The notes: generated by a model not told the origin, from the letters alone. A stretch of DNA of 41,077 nucleotides from Streptomyces sp. A 4/2 (GCF_940670765.1 NZ_CALNVW010000013.1:1-41077), one strand, 5' to 3'; numbered from the stretch's first letter, positions 15,755 to 23,583 are shown. Program-made: numbers and translations.

Positions 15755-16879
15755 TCAGGCGTCGGTCCGGCGGTCGGCGCCACAGGACGCCCGTACCCGC
15801 AGTTCCGGGCGGAGCAGGATCTCGGCCAACGGCATGGAAGGGTCGGACATCCGGCGTACCACCAGGTCGAGGGCCCACGACCCCACCGCCTGCTTGGGGG
15901 GAGCCACCGCGGTGAGGGGAACCTCGCTCAGCTCGGCGACCTCGTCGTCATACGTGACCAGGGCCAGATCCTCCGGCACCCGCATGCCCCGGGTGCGCAG
16001 GATGCCGACGAGGGCGATGGCGTCGATGTCGTTGTGCACCAGTGCGGCCCGGACCTCACCGGCTTCCACGGCCCGGACCACCTCCTCGAAGCGCGCGTCG
16101 ACCGGAGCCGCGTCACCGCTGGTGGTGATGCGGTACTCGGGCCCCGGCGTCAGCCCCATGACCTTCACGGCATCGGCGTAACCAGCGCTGAGAAGCGCCG
16201 TGTTGGGGCTCTCGACCCTGGCGACCAGGGCCACCTTGTCGTGCCCGAGCCCGGCGAGGTGACGCACCGCCAGGGCCGCGCCGTAGGCGTGGTCGGAGGC
16301 CACCTGTTCCAGCCGGCCGGCCCGGAGTCCCGCCCGGCGCTCCACCAGGACCGTCGGTACATCGAGGCCGCTCAGCCAGTCCTCGGCCTCGCCCAGCAGG
16401 CTCAGGCCCGGGTGCAGCATCAACAGCAGGCTGTCGATGCCACCGGCCGTGAGCTGGCGTACCTGCTCCTGGTTCTCCGCCAGCGACTCCCCGGAAACGG
16501 CCAGCACGACCCGTACGCCGAGCGCACGGGCCGCGTTCTGGACGCCGCGGATCACCTCCGCGTAGTAGTAGCCGCCCGGCGGGACCACCAGCCCGACGGC
16601 GTACCGCTCTGTCGCGGGCGGCGGGACGGGGACCGGAGCCTCGGCCGCGGGTGCGCCTGCGGACGCGGGGGCGGCGGCCCTGGTGTCGACCGGGGTCAGG
16701 GCCCTCGCACCGCCGTGCACCCGGGTCAGCAGCCCCCGGCCCGCCAGCTCCCGTACGTCCTGCCGCAAGGTGACGGCGGAGACGCCCATCTCCGCCGCCA
16801 GCTCCTTGACCGTGACCGTGCCCGAACCCTGGCGCTCCACCGCACGCAGGATCGCCTGCCGCCGCTCGTCAGCCAACAC
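15755..16879 (-). CDS. DeoR-HTH / LacI-type sensor hybrid transcription regulator
   Basis: About 374 residues. Residues 3-60 form a DeoR-type winged HTH (RRQAILRAVERQGSGTVTVK, VSAVTLRQDVRELAGRGLLT, then the family RVHGGA). An Ala/Pro linker (about 62-95) leads to a periplasmic-binding-protein sensor domain (about 100-370), as in LacI/GalR regulators: YAVGLVVPPGGYYYAEVIRG, VRHLAGLGHDKVALV, DLALVTYDDEVAEL. It is probably a sugar-responsive repressor or activator of the flanking uptake and lyase genes. I chose GTG 16879 because GAGAGGGG lies upstream and the product begins next to the HTH. ATG 16942 would add 21 residues. It is read in the same direction as the propeller gene upstream of it. Confidence 0.88.
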   Translation of the reverse strand: MLADERRQAILRAVERQGSGTVTVKELAAEMGVSAVTLRQDVRELAGRGLLTRVHGGARALTPVDTRAAAPASAGAPAAEAPVPVPPPATERYAVGLVVPPGGYYYAEVIRGVQNAARALGVRVVLAVSGESLAENQEQVRQLTAGGIDSLLLMLHPGLSLLGEAEDWLSGLDVPTVLVERRAGLRAGRLEQVASDHAYGAALAVRHLAGLGHDKVALVARVESPNTALLSAGYADAVKVMGLTPGPEYRITTSGDAAPVDARFEEVVRAVEAGEVRAALVHNDIDAIALVGILRTRGMRVPEDLALVTYDDEVAELSEVPLTAVAPPKQAVGSWALDLVVRRMSDPSMPLAEILLRPELRVRASCGADRRTDA

Positions 16880-16979
16880 CTTCAGTCCCCTCTCGGTAAC
16901 GAGTGAGTCGCCCTCCTTCACTCGACAACCAAAAGATATCAATCAAAGGTAAACATCGGCTTCGAACGACAGTTTTCAT

Positions 16980-17003
16980 GAACGGCGTTCAGGGCCGCCG
17001 TTC
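16980..17003. terminator. Inverted repeat after propeller gene
   Basis: GAACGGCG (16980-16987) and CGCCGTTC (16996-17003) form a perfect 8-bp stem with an 8-base loop, about 36 bases past the stop of the propeller gene. It could act as a terminator before the regulator gene. No U-tract follows. Confidence 0.45.
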
Positions 17004-17005
17004 AC

Positions 17006-17041
17006 GGCGACTGTTCAGGCGGCTGTTCAGGCGGCTGTTCA
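17006..17041. repeat. Three 12-bp repeats carrying the stop codon
   Basis: Three 12-bp units (GGCGGCTGTTCA on plus, first unit with one change) end at the stop of the propeller gene. On the minus strand each unit begins with TGA in frame, so the gene ends with three in-frame stops spaced 12 bases apart. Confidence 0.8.
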
Positions 17042-19060
17042 GTACGACGGCCTGTCGTCGACCTCGACGAGATTGTTGCCGCGGAGCGTGTAGAGCATGC
17101 CCCGGTCCACGTTGACGTGCGGGCCGCTGTACCAGACGCCGTTGATGCCGGCGACGACCGTGCTGACGGCGAACGTCTTCGGGTGGAAACGGAAGAGCGT
17201 GGTGTCCGAGACGCCGTAGACCACACCGCGGTTGACGACCATGGCGCCGAATCCCTTGCAGACACTGCTCACATCAGCGGTGTGCACCACCTTGCGGGTC
17301 CGTACGTCGATGACGAACGACGCGCCCTTCGTGGTGAGTCCGTAGAGGTTCCGGCCCTGCACCGCCAGCGCCGCCACCCCCGCGGTCTGCTGCGTTTCGA
17401 CGCGCCACTTCTCCCGTCCGGTGACCGGATCGACAGCGACGACGGTGGCGCGCGACCCCTCCTTGGCGTCGTTGTCGCCGCCCAGGTAGGCGACGCCCTG
17501 CCGGTTGACCACTGCCCGCACCATCTGGACGTCGTCGATGGGGTTGACGTAGGAGGCCGACTTCCCGGTCCTCGGGGAGTACGTCCACAGGGCGCCGCCG
17601 CCCTCGGTGTCGGACTGCACGCCGACGAGGAACAGCTCGTTCTCCGGGTCCCACGAGGTGTCCAACGGCCGGTTCTGCTCACTGGGGAAGTGCGCGGCCT
17701 GCTGCGGCTGCTGCCGCTTGGCGGGGTCGTACCGATAGATGCCCAGCGCGTCGTACTGACCTGTGTACAGGCGTCCCTCGATCACCTCGGCGTCCTTGGC
17801 CTCGCCCGGTGCCTGCAGGTTGACCACCTCGCCGGTCCGCAGATTGCGCCGGGAGATGGAGCTGTTGCCGCCGACGTAGACGTACCCGCGGCCGGCGGCG
17901 ATCCCCATGCCTGCCTGCGGACTGGCGGGCGCGCCCGCCTCCTTCAGGTCGGTGACCACCGACGTACGGGCCGCCAGGTCGATCTCGGCGACGAAACCGT
18001 AGCCCGAGACGACCGCCAGCTTCCCGTCGGTGTGGTCCACGCCCCAGATCTCACCGAGGTCCGGTCCGTCGAACTCGACGGGGGAAACCGTCCTGTCCGC
18101 CTTCGAGTAGGCCTGCACCCCCGCCTCGGAGGCGAAGTAGATCCGGTCCTCGTCGGCGGTGAACGCCTTGATGGTTTGCGCCTGGGTGGGTACCACGGTG
18201 TACGAGGAGAGGTCGTTCAGGTCCATCAGCGCGAGCTTCGAGGGATCGACTCCACCCGAGGTGCCGACGACCAAGTGCCCGTCCATGACGGCGAGTTCCC
18301 GCAGGCTGGGGTCCTTCTCCATCTCCTTGGGCACGATCGAGGTGAAGGTGCGCTTCTGCCGGTCGAAGGCGAACAGCGATGCCCTGCTCGCGCCGCCCCC
18401 GCCGGAGAGGATGCTGCCCGCCCCGAAGAAGACGGTGGTGTCCGTGGCGGCGACCGCCCTGGCCAGGGTGGCCTTCGGGTCGGGGGCACCCAGGTCGGTG
18501 ACGGTGCCGGTGGCCGGGTCGTACTCCCACAGGACGGGCGCCCTGTCAGGGACGCCGCCCACGGCGTAGACCGTGCCGTCGGGGGCGACTGCCAGATCGC
18601 GGATGTCCCGGTCCCCGGTCCTGCCGATGGGCACGGCAGGCTTTTCCGGCGTCTTCAGGTCCCACCGGAAGAGATTCGGCTTGCCTTCGTCGGCCTTCAG
18701 CAGGACGCCGATATAGAGGTACTGGCCGGTGGGGTCCGCCGCGAGCGCCTGGATGGACGGCTTGGGCCCTGCCCCGACTTCGGTGTACGACACCACCTTC
18801 CGGCTCGGCAGATGGAACCCGATCACCCTGGCGGGTTCCACGTTGCGGGCCCCTATATAGACGGTGTCACCGACCAGCAGTCCACTCATCAGGGAGAACT
18901 GGACCAGACCGGGCCCGAGATCGGTCACCACGGTCGTGGGCGCCCGGCCGGACGCGGCCTGCGCCCGGTCGGCGAAGAGGGATCCGGCAGCCGTCGCGAG
19001 CCCGAGCGCACCACCGGCCTGCAGCATTCGGCGCCTGCTCACGGTCGAATAGTCGGTCAT
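17039..19060 (-). CDS. Tat-exported PQQ-like beta-propeller protein
   Basis: A 673-residue exported protein. ATG 19060 has AGGAG five bases upstream. The N-terminus SRRRMLQAGGALGLATAAGS is a twin-arginine signal with an AQA cleavage site near residue 36, so the protein is exported folded. The rest is a series of PQQ/WD-like blades: VYIGARNVEPARVIGFHLPS, LYIGVLLKADEGKPNLFRWD, VYVGGNSSISRRNLRTGEVV, VAVDPVTGREKWRV, YGVSDTTLFRFHPKTFAVST. I count at least ten blade-like repeats. No catalytic motif is evident. It may bind a sugar, bind the wall, or be a Tat-dependent lyase or oxidoreductase partner. The lyase gene just upstream (same strand, 101 bases away) suggests a common polysaccharide substrate. 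Confidence 0.85.
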   Translation of the reverse strand: MTDYSTVSRRRMLQAGGALGLATAAGSLFADRAQAASGRAPTTVVTDLGPGLVQFSLMSGLLVGDTVYIGARNVEPARVIGFHLPSRKVVSYTEVGAGPKPSIQALAADPTGQYLYIGVLLKADEGKPNLFRWDLKTPEKPAVPIGRTGDRDIRDLAVAPDGTVYAVGGVPDRAPVLWEYDPATGTVTDLGAPDPKATLARAVAATDTTVFFGAGSILSGGGGASRASLFAFDRQKRTFTSIVPKEMEKDPSLRELAVMDGHLVVGTSGGVDPSKLALMDLNDLSSYTVVPTQAQTIKAFTADEDRIYFASEAGVQAYSKADRTVSPVEFDGPDLGEIWGVDHTDGKLAVVSGYGFVAEIDLAARTSVVTDLKEAGAPASPQAGMGIAAGRGYVYVGGNSSISRRNLRTGEVVNLQAPGEAKDAEVIEGRLYTGQYDALGIYRYDPAKRQQPQQAAHFPSEQNRPLDTSWDPENELFLVGVQSDTEGGGALWTYSPRTGKSASYVNPIDDVQMVRAVVNRQGVAYLGGDNDAKEGSRATVVAVDPVTGREKWRVETQQTAGVAALAVQGRNLYGLTTKGASFVIDVRTRKVVHTADVSSVCKGFGAMVVNRGVVYGVSDTTLFRFHPKTFAVSTVVAGINGVWYSGPHVNVDRGMLYTLRGNNLVEVDDRPSY

Positions 19061-19088
19061 CTGTACTCCTAGTGGTAGGGACTCTGTG

Positions 19089-19153
19089 GATTCGGTCCGC
19101 GGACTCGGTCTGCGGTTTCGGCCCGCGGTTTCGGTCCGCTTATTCGGTGTGCG
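19089..19153. repeat. Five 13-bp tandem repeats between lyase and propeller genes
   Basis: Five imperfect 13-bp units with the core TTCGGTCCGCGG run head to tail. They fill the spacer between the lyase stop and the ribosome site of the propeller gene. The period is not a multiple of three, so it is not a coding relic. Confidence 0.85.
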
Positions 19154-19161
19154 GATGCGCG

Positions 19162-20004
19162 TCAGGACAGATCGAAAATGCGGATGTCGTCGTGCTGAAC
19201 GATCCGCGTGGGTACGTCGCCGTCCCCGAGCGTTTCCGAGGGACGGTAAAGACCCCACTTGATATAGCCGTGTTCGGCCGGATTCTCCGGCTGGTAGGTG
19301 CGCACGTTCTCGTACGAGGCGGCCGACGTGTAGTCGGACTGCCCCGGAAGCTGCACGGAGACCTTGAAGTACCCCGTCTCGTCAGTGGTCCAGCGCGCGT
19401 CCACGCGGAACTTCATCCACTTGTTGACGTAGGGGCGGAAGTCCGGCACCACCGTCGTCTGCCGGTTCAGGTGCGGGGACCGGAACGCCATCGCATTGCG
19501 CTTCGCCATCAGGTAGAACGCCGGGACGTTGCCGCCCGCGTACTTCCCCTGGAAGACGATGTCGCCCGTCTCGCTGTCGCCCGACTTGTACGGCTGCCAG
19601 TCCTTCAGCAGCACGCTGAACTCGTAGCGCTGCACGTCACCCACGACGAACTGCCCGTTGGTCAGCAGGTCCGTCGCGGTCTCGCTGCGCGGTGCGCCGT
19701 TGGACTCGTATCCCGGATCGCCGAGCGTCACCTTGTGCTGGACCGCGTACGCACTCCCGTTTCCCGGCCGCACGACGCCGGAAGCGTCCGGTGCTGTGGC
19801 GTGCGTGGTGGTCAGGCCTTTCACTCCCGAGTCCAGGGTGCCGCTCTCGTAATCCACGTGCAGGACTTCCTTGGCGCTCTGTGCGGCCACCGACCTGACG
19901 GGCGAGGTCCTTTCCGCATCGGCTCCATGGGCTTGGGACAGCAGGAACGGAACCAGCAGGGCTCCTGCTCCGAGCGCGGTCGATACCTTGCGAAGCTTGG
20001 TCAT
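19162..20004 (-). CDS. Secreted heparin-lyase-I-like polysaccharide lyase
   Basis: A 280-residue exported protein with a signal peptide (about 1-29, ending AHGADA) and a beta-jelly-roll domain typical of the heparin lyase I-like polysaccharide lyase family (Pfam Polysacc_lyase). Visible family features are APRSETATD, YEFSVLLKDWQPYKSG, IVFQGKYAGGNVPAFYLMAK, VNKWMKFRVDARW and the C-terminal HGYIKWGLYRPSE. These enzymes cleave uronic-acid-containing polysaccharides by beta-elimination. The substrate cannot be fixed from sequence. ATG 20004 has GAGGGG just upstream. It is divergent from the symporter genes and shares a 476-bp control region with them. Confidence 0.82.
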   Translation of the reverse strand: MTKLRKVSTALGAGALLVPFLLSQAHGADAERTSPVRSVAAQSAKEVLHVDYESGTLDSGVKGLTTTHATAPDASGVVRPGNGSAYAVQHKVTLGDPGYESNGAPRSETATDLLTNGQFVVGDVQRYEFSVLLKDWQPYKSGDSETGDIVFQGKYAGGNVPAFYLMAKRNAMAFRSPHLNRQTTVVPDFRPYVNKWMKFRVDARWTTDETGYFKVSVQLPGQSDYTSAASYENVRTYQPENPAEHGYIKWGLYRPSETLGDGDVPTRIVQHDDIRIFDLS

Positions 20005-20135
20005 TTCGCCCCTCGACATCGTGGGATTTGCAGGTGAAGCCGGGCTGGGAGGCCCCGATGGCCCCCGCCTCGTGCGGTGCTCGGTCGGCGGACGCTCGGC
20101 GCGGCTGCATGACGGAGTTGTCACGCCCAACGGTG

Positions 20136-20150
20136 ATGCGACATCACTCG
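20136..20150. promoter_or_regulatory. Second shared motif, copy 2, within an inverted repeat
   Basis: ATGCGACATCACTCG pairs with the copy at 15692-15706. The core GTGATGCGACATCAC (20134-20148) is itself a perfect 6-bp inverted repeat with a 3-base centre, as expected for a dimeric regulator. Confidence 0.45.
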
Positions 20151-20173
20151 AAGCCGTATCGCGGCGTTCGTGC

Positions 20174-20210
20174 TTCGTTCATGCTGACATGATTACGAAC
20201 GAAAGCGAAA
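20174..20210. promoter_or_regulatory. DeoR-type operator with flanking inverted repeat
   Basis: TTCGTTC (20174-20180) and GAACGAA (20197-20203) form a perfect inverted repeat. The sequence 20195-20210 read on minus is TTTCGCTTTCGTTCGT, nearly the same as the element at 15664-15680. It is probably bound by the regulator encoded at 15755-16879 and lies between the divergent lyase and symporter genes. Confidence 0.6.
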
Positions 20211-20323
20211 GGCTGGTGACAAGACTCGTTGAATCCAAGGGTGGGTGGGCCCGTAGCCCCCTCGATGTCGAGCTCCGGGCGGCTTGCGGCCCTCGAAGTG
20301 ACGTCGTCCTCGGTGTGCCGCAA

Positions 20324-20357
20324 CCTTCGTTCGATGGATTGCGATGCCGAACGAAGG
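20324..20357. promoter_or_regulatory. 9-bp inverted repeat, operator candidate on symporter side
   Basis: CCTTCGTTC (20324-20332) and GAACGAAGG (20349-20357) are perfect arms with a 16-base spacer. The arms repeat the CTTCGTTC core of the element at 20174, so one protein may bind both and loop the DNA. Confidence 0.6.
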
Positions 20358-20480
20358 CCTGACGGTCGACGCTCCAGGCGCCCGAGCCTCGCCCTACGGA
20401 CCCGTACGGGGCATTTCGCACCCGGTTCCTGGACATGACCCAAGGAGGGATCACCTCCAATTCCGTTCCAGGAGTTCGCA

Positions 20481-20708
20481 GTGAAACGTCTTGGTCTGCT
20501 CGGCGCAGTTCCCTTTGTCGGCATGTTGGGCGGTGTCTTCGTCGCCAACCGCACCACGCCGTACGTCCTGGGCATGCCGTTCCTGCTGTTCTGGGTGTCG
20601 CTGTGGGTGGTGCTGACCTCCGTGACGCTCGCCGTGATCTACCGGTTGGATCCGCGCAACAAGGAGGTTCAGCGTGACGGAGGTTCAGTGAAGGAGGTCG
20701 AGCAGTGA
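20481..20708 (+). CDS. DUF3311 small membrane protein
   Basis: A 75-residue two-helix membrane protein of the DUF3311 family, commonly encoded next to sodium:solute symporters. Helices span about residues 5-22 and 32-53. The sequence LGMPFLLFWVSLWVVLTSVT is the conserved core. GTG 20481 has AGGAG six bases upstream. Its TGA overlaps the symporter GTG (GTGA), so the two are translationally coupled, and it is probably an accessory subunit. Confidence 0.88.
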   Translation: MKRLGLLGAVPFVGMLGGVFVANRTTPYVLGMPFLLFWVSLWVVLTSVTLAVIYRLDPRNKEVQRDGGSVKEVEQ

Positions 20709-22243
20709 TCGCGCTCGCCGTCATCCTCGCCTTCGTGCTGCTCGCACTCTGCGTGGGCATCCGTTCCCGGCGGGGCAGGAGCATGGATCTGGAGCAGTGG
20801 TCGGTCGGCGGCCGGGGCTTCGGATCGGTCTTCGTCTTCCTGCTCATGGCAGGGGAGATCTATACGACCTTCACCTTTCTCGGCGCCTCCGGATGGGCCT
20901 ACGGCAAGGGCGGGCCCGCCTTCTACATCCTGTGCTACGGGTCGCTGGCCTACGTCATCTCGTACTGGCTGCTCCCGGTGATCTGGTCCTATGCGAAGCA
21001 GCACCAACTGCTGTCGCAGCCGGACTTCTTCGCGGCCAAGTACCGCAGCCCGGCCCTCGGGGTGGTCGTCGCGCTGGTCGGCGTGATCGCGATGGTCCCG
21101 TACCTCGTACTCCAGCTCCAGGGGCTCGGCGTCATCGTGTCGGTCGCCTCCTACGGGCACATCGGCCAGCACGCGGCCGTGGTCATCGGCGCACTCGTGC
21201 TCGCCGTGTACGTGACCGTCTCCGGAATCCACGGTTCGGCGTGGACCAGCGTCCTCAAGGACGGGCTCATCCTCGCCGTCGTCGTGGTCCTCGGCATCTA
21301 CCTGCCGGTGCACTACTTCGGCAGCGTCGGCGCGATGTTCCACGCGGTGGACGCCGCCGAGCCCGGGTTGCTCACCCTGCACTCCACCGGGATGAGCCCC
21401 ACGTGGTTCGTCTCCACGGTGGTGCTGTCGGCGCTCGGGTTCTACATGTGGCCGCACAGCTTCGCCGCCTCCTACAGCGCGCGGAACGAGCAGGTCTTCC
21501 GCCGGAACGCGATCTTCCTGCCGCTGTACCAACTGGTCCTGTTGTTCGTCCTGTTCGTAGGATTCGCCGCCGTCCTGGTGGTGCCGGGCCTCAAGAACGG
21601 CGACCTGTCGCTGCTGACGATCAGCCTGAAGGCGTTCCCGCCCTGGTTCGTCGGTGTCATCGGCGGGGCCGGTGTGCTCACCGCGCTGGTGCCCGGATCC
21701 CTGCTGCTGATGACGTCGGCGACCTCCCTCGCCAAGAACGTCTACCGGGTCGCCCGGCCCGCCAGTTCGGACGCCCAGGTACGGCGGCTGGCCAAGGTAC
21801 TGGTTCCGGTGCTGGCGCTGGTCGCGCTGTTCTTCGCGTTCAACGGCGGAAGCACCATCGTCTCCCTGCTGCTGATGGGCTACGGCCTGGTCACCCAGCT
21901 GTTCCCGGCCCTGATCCTCAGCCTCGGACACCGGCGTCGGGCCACCGTCCCCGGGGCGGTGGCCGGAATGGCCGTCGGCGTCGCCGTGGTCGTGGCGTTC
22001 ACCCTCGCGGGGACGGGCCTCGGCGATGTCGCCCCCTGGTTGCCCCGGCCCGTACAGGACCTCAACACCGGCCTCGTGGCCCTGGTGGCCAACTGCGCGG
22101 TCCTCACCGTCGTTTCGCTGCTCACCGGCCGCGCGGCGGACGGCAGCTCTGCGACGGACCCTGCGGCCAACGCTTCGGCGGACCCGTCGTCGGACCCGTC
22201 GTCGGACGCGGACCGACTGGCGGGCGACCCGGCAACCGGCTGA
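20705..22243 (+). CDS. Sodium:solute symporter (SSS family), MctP-like
   Basis: A 512-residue secondary transporter with about 13 membrane helices. It is closest in pattern to monocarboxylate/organic acid permeases of the SSS family, which are typically partnered by DUF3311. The family signature region is at about residues 45-75 (GEIYTTFTFLGASGWAYGKG), with GGAGVLTALVPGSLLLMTSA at about 320-340. The C-terminal 35 residues are a hydrophilic Ser/Asp/Ala tail with PSSDPSSDAD repeats. It likely imports an acid produced by breakdown of the polysaccharide. Control by the shared operator region upstream is inferred. Confidence 0.9.
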   Translation: MIALAVILAFVLLALCVGIRSRRGRSMDLEQWSVGGRGFGSVFVFLLMAGEIYTTFTFLGASGWAYGKGGPAFYILCYGSLAYVISYWLLPVIWSYAKQHQLLSQPDFFAAKYRSPALGVVVALVGVIAMVPYLVLQLQGLGVIVSVASYGHIGQHAAVVIGALVLAVYVTVSGIHGSAWTSVLKDGLILAVVVVLGIYLPVHYFGSVGAMFHAVDAAEPGLLTLHSTGMSPTWFVSTVVLSALGFYMWPHSFAASYSARNEQVFRRNAIFLPLYQLVLLFVLFVGFAAVLVVPGLKNGDLSLLTISLKAFPPWFVGVIGGAGVLTALVPGSLLLMTSATSLAKNVYRVARPASSDAQVRRLAKVLVPVLALVALFFAFNGGSTIVSLLLMGYGLVTQLFPALILSLGHRRRATVPGAVAGMAVGVAVVVAFTLAGTGLGDVAPWLPRPVQDLNTGLVALVANCAVLTVVSLLTGRAADGSSATDPAANASADPSSDPSSDADRLAGDPATG

Positions 22244-22259
22244 CGGCAGTGCTCACCTC

Positions 22260-22302
22260 GCGGTGCGCCGGCAGCCCGTACGTCAGGGCGGCGGCGCACC
22301 GC
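22260..22302. terminator. Stem-loop after symporter gene
   Basis: GCGGTGCGCCG (22260-22270) and CGGCGCACCGC (22292-22302) form a perfect 11-bp GC-rich stem with a 21-base loop, starting 17 bases after the symporter stop. It has no U-run, as is common for Streptomyces terminators. Confidence 0.7.
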
Positions 22303-22360
22303 CGGGGAAGCGTGGAGTCCGTTGGCTGCGGGGGCCGTTGGCGGTCATAGGGTGTCGACC

Positions 22361-23089
22361 GTGAGCAGACACATAGACTTCGAACGCCTGCACAACTTCC
22401 GGGACATGGGCGGCTACCGCACCGCCGACGGCCGCACGGTGCGCTGGGGCCGCCTCTACCGCTCCGATTCGCTGGCCAAGCTCCAGGGGGCAGATCGGGA
22501 CCGGTTCCTGGAGCTCGGTGTGCGTACGGTGATCGACCTGCGCTACCCGTGGGAGATCGAGGCGAAAGGCCGGGCGCCCGAGGACGCGGGGCTCGACTGG
22601 TTCAACTTCAGCATCGAACACCGGCCGTACGACCAGGCCGGGATCGATCCCGACGTCGACCCCTGGCGCTACCTCGCCGACCGCTTCGCGGAGGTCGCCC
22701 TCGACGGTGCGGTGGAGATCCGGCAGGCCCTGGAGATCATCGCGTCACAGGACGCCCCGCAGGTCTTCCACTGCGCCTCGGGCAAGGACCGTACCGGCCT
22801 GATCGCCGCGCTCGTTCTCTCGCTCGTCGGAGTGTCCGAGGACGACATCGCCGCAGACTTCGCCCTGACCGAACTCGCCACGGACCGGCTGATCGCCGAC
22901 TGGCACGCGTCCAACCCGACCCGCACGCTGAGGTGGCCCGGCTACGGCAGGGCCCCCGAGACGGTCATCCGGCTGTTCCTGGCGGACCTGACGGCCGAGT
23001 ACGGGGGCGTGCACGCGTACGCGACGAAGCACCTGGGCGTCGACGAGGAGCTGATCGGGGGGCTGCGGGAGCGGTTGCTGACCGACTGA
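22361..23089 (+). CDS. Tyrosine-type protein phosphatase (PtpB-like)
   Basis: A 242-residue cytoplasmic phosphatase. The N-terminus FERLHNFRDMGGYRTADGRT is the family motif. The P-loop HCASGKDRTG (about residues 145-154) carries the catalytic Cys and Arg (CX5R with GKDR), as in mycobacterial PtpB and related tyrosine/lipid phosphatases. The general acid loop is probably in the Asp-rich YDQAGIDPDVDPWRYL segment. I choose GTG 22361, which is close to a TAGGGT -10-like box and may be leaderless. GTG 22352 and TTG 22322 are in-frame alternatives. It ends 26 bases before a convergent small gene. Confidence 0.88.
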   Translation: MSRHIDFERLHNFRDMGGYRTADGRTVRWGRLYRSDSLAKLQGADRDRFLELGVRTVIDLRYPWEIEAKGRAPEDAGLDWFNFSIEHRPYDQAGIDPDVDPWRYLADRFAEVALDGAVEIRQALEIIASQDAPQVFHCASGKDRTGLIAALVLSLVGVSEDDIAADFALTELATDRLIADWHASNPTRTLRWPGYGRAPETVIRLFLADLTAEYGGVHAYATKHLGVDEELIGGLRERLLTD

Positions 23090-23115
23090 ACCTGCGCTGC
23101 CGCTGCGCGTGTGTA

Positions 23116-23307
23116 CTACAGCAGGTGATCCGCCTTGCCCGCCTTGATGTCCCGGATCATGGTGCGAAGGGCTTCTGTGCTGTCGGTGATGTAGTGGGAT
23201 TCGTCGCCGCGAACGGCTACGTAGCCGTTGCCGTGTGCGTCGGTGCCGATTCGGAAGCAGTTGTTTCCTTCCGCGCAGAAGGGTTCTTCCCAGGTGATGT
23301 CGGTCAT
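23116..23307 (-). CDS. 63-residue DUF397-like small protein, copy 1
   Basis: A small acidic protein that is a near-copy of the one at 23874-24065 (52 of 63 residues identical by eye, last 16 identical). ATG 23307 has GAGAGAGG upstream. Such proteins usually follow Scr1/DUF5753 HTH genes in Streptomyces and are thought to act as their partners or antagonists. Here the regulator that should precede it is only a remnant (23319-23505), so this copy is an orphan. It has no signal peptide or membrane helix. Its single Cys pair (FCAEGNNC) is conserved in both copies. Confidence 0.8.
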   Translation of the reverse strand: MTDITWEEPFCAEGNNCFRIGTDAHGNGYVAVRGDESHYITDSTEALRTMIRDIKAGKADHLL

Positions 23308-23318
23308 GGTGGCCTCTC

Positions 23319-23505
23319 TCAGAGTTCGCGGACGATCGAGCGGATGCGGTCGCGCGAATGGGCTGGGCTGAGCGTTCTGGCGCTCATCCAGTCCAGACGG
23401 GCACGGTACTTGGTGAGCTGCGCTTCTGCGTGGGTGAATTCGGGGCCATGTGCCGAGTCGAGTTACACCGTGTTCAGTTGGCTGGAAGGAACCCACAGCA
23501 AGTCC
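23319..23505 (-). pseudogene. Remnant of a Scr1/DUF5753-type HTH regulator (C-terminus only)
   Basis: Read on minus, this segment gives DLLWVPSSQLNTV, a TAA, then LDSAHGPEFTHAEAQLTKYR and a tail ending SIVREL plus TGA. It aligns with the C-terminus of the intact regulator at 24080-24931 (VVELDATHGPEFLDTDIQLA...NLARQL). The Glu codon before LD has become a stop, further stops lie upstream, and the HTH half is missing. The 5' limit is approximate. The intact regulator is followed by its 63-residue partner in the same way, so a whole pair was duplicated and one regulator decayed. Confidence 0.75.
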
Positions 23506-23583
23506 CACTATGAGCATCCCGAATTGTCGCTACCCATCAGTAAGGTCGTTGCGATCGTTTCTGCTCCGCCAGTCGGCCAGCGC

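Larger units (their letters stand above)
20005..20480. other. 476-bp divergent control region
   Basis: It lies between the lyase (minus) and the DUF3311/symporter pair (plus). No credible gene was seen. It holds several palindromic or repeated elements listed separately: a GTGATG/CATCAC inverted repeat, a TTTCG-type operator overlapping a TTCGTTC/GAACGAA inverted repeat, and a 9-bp CCTTCGTTC/GAACGAAGG inverted repeat closer to the symporter side. Confidence 0.7.

Noticed and set aside
20444..20458. Match to the 3' end of 16S rRNA (GGATCACCTCC)
   Set aside because: Only about 11 bases match and the flanks are unrelated, so it is not an rRNA fragment. It is kept only as a possible translation element.
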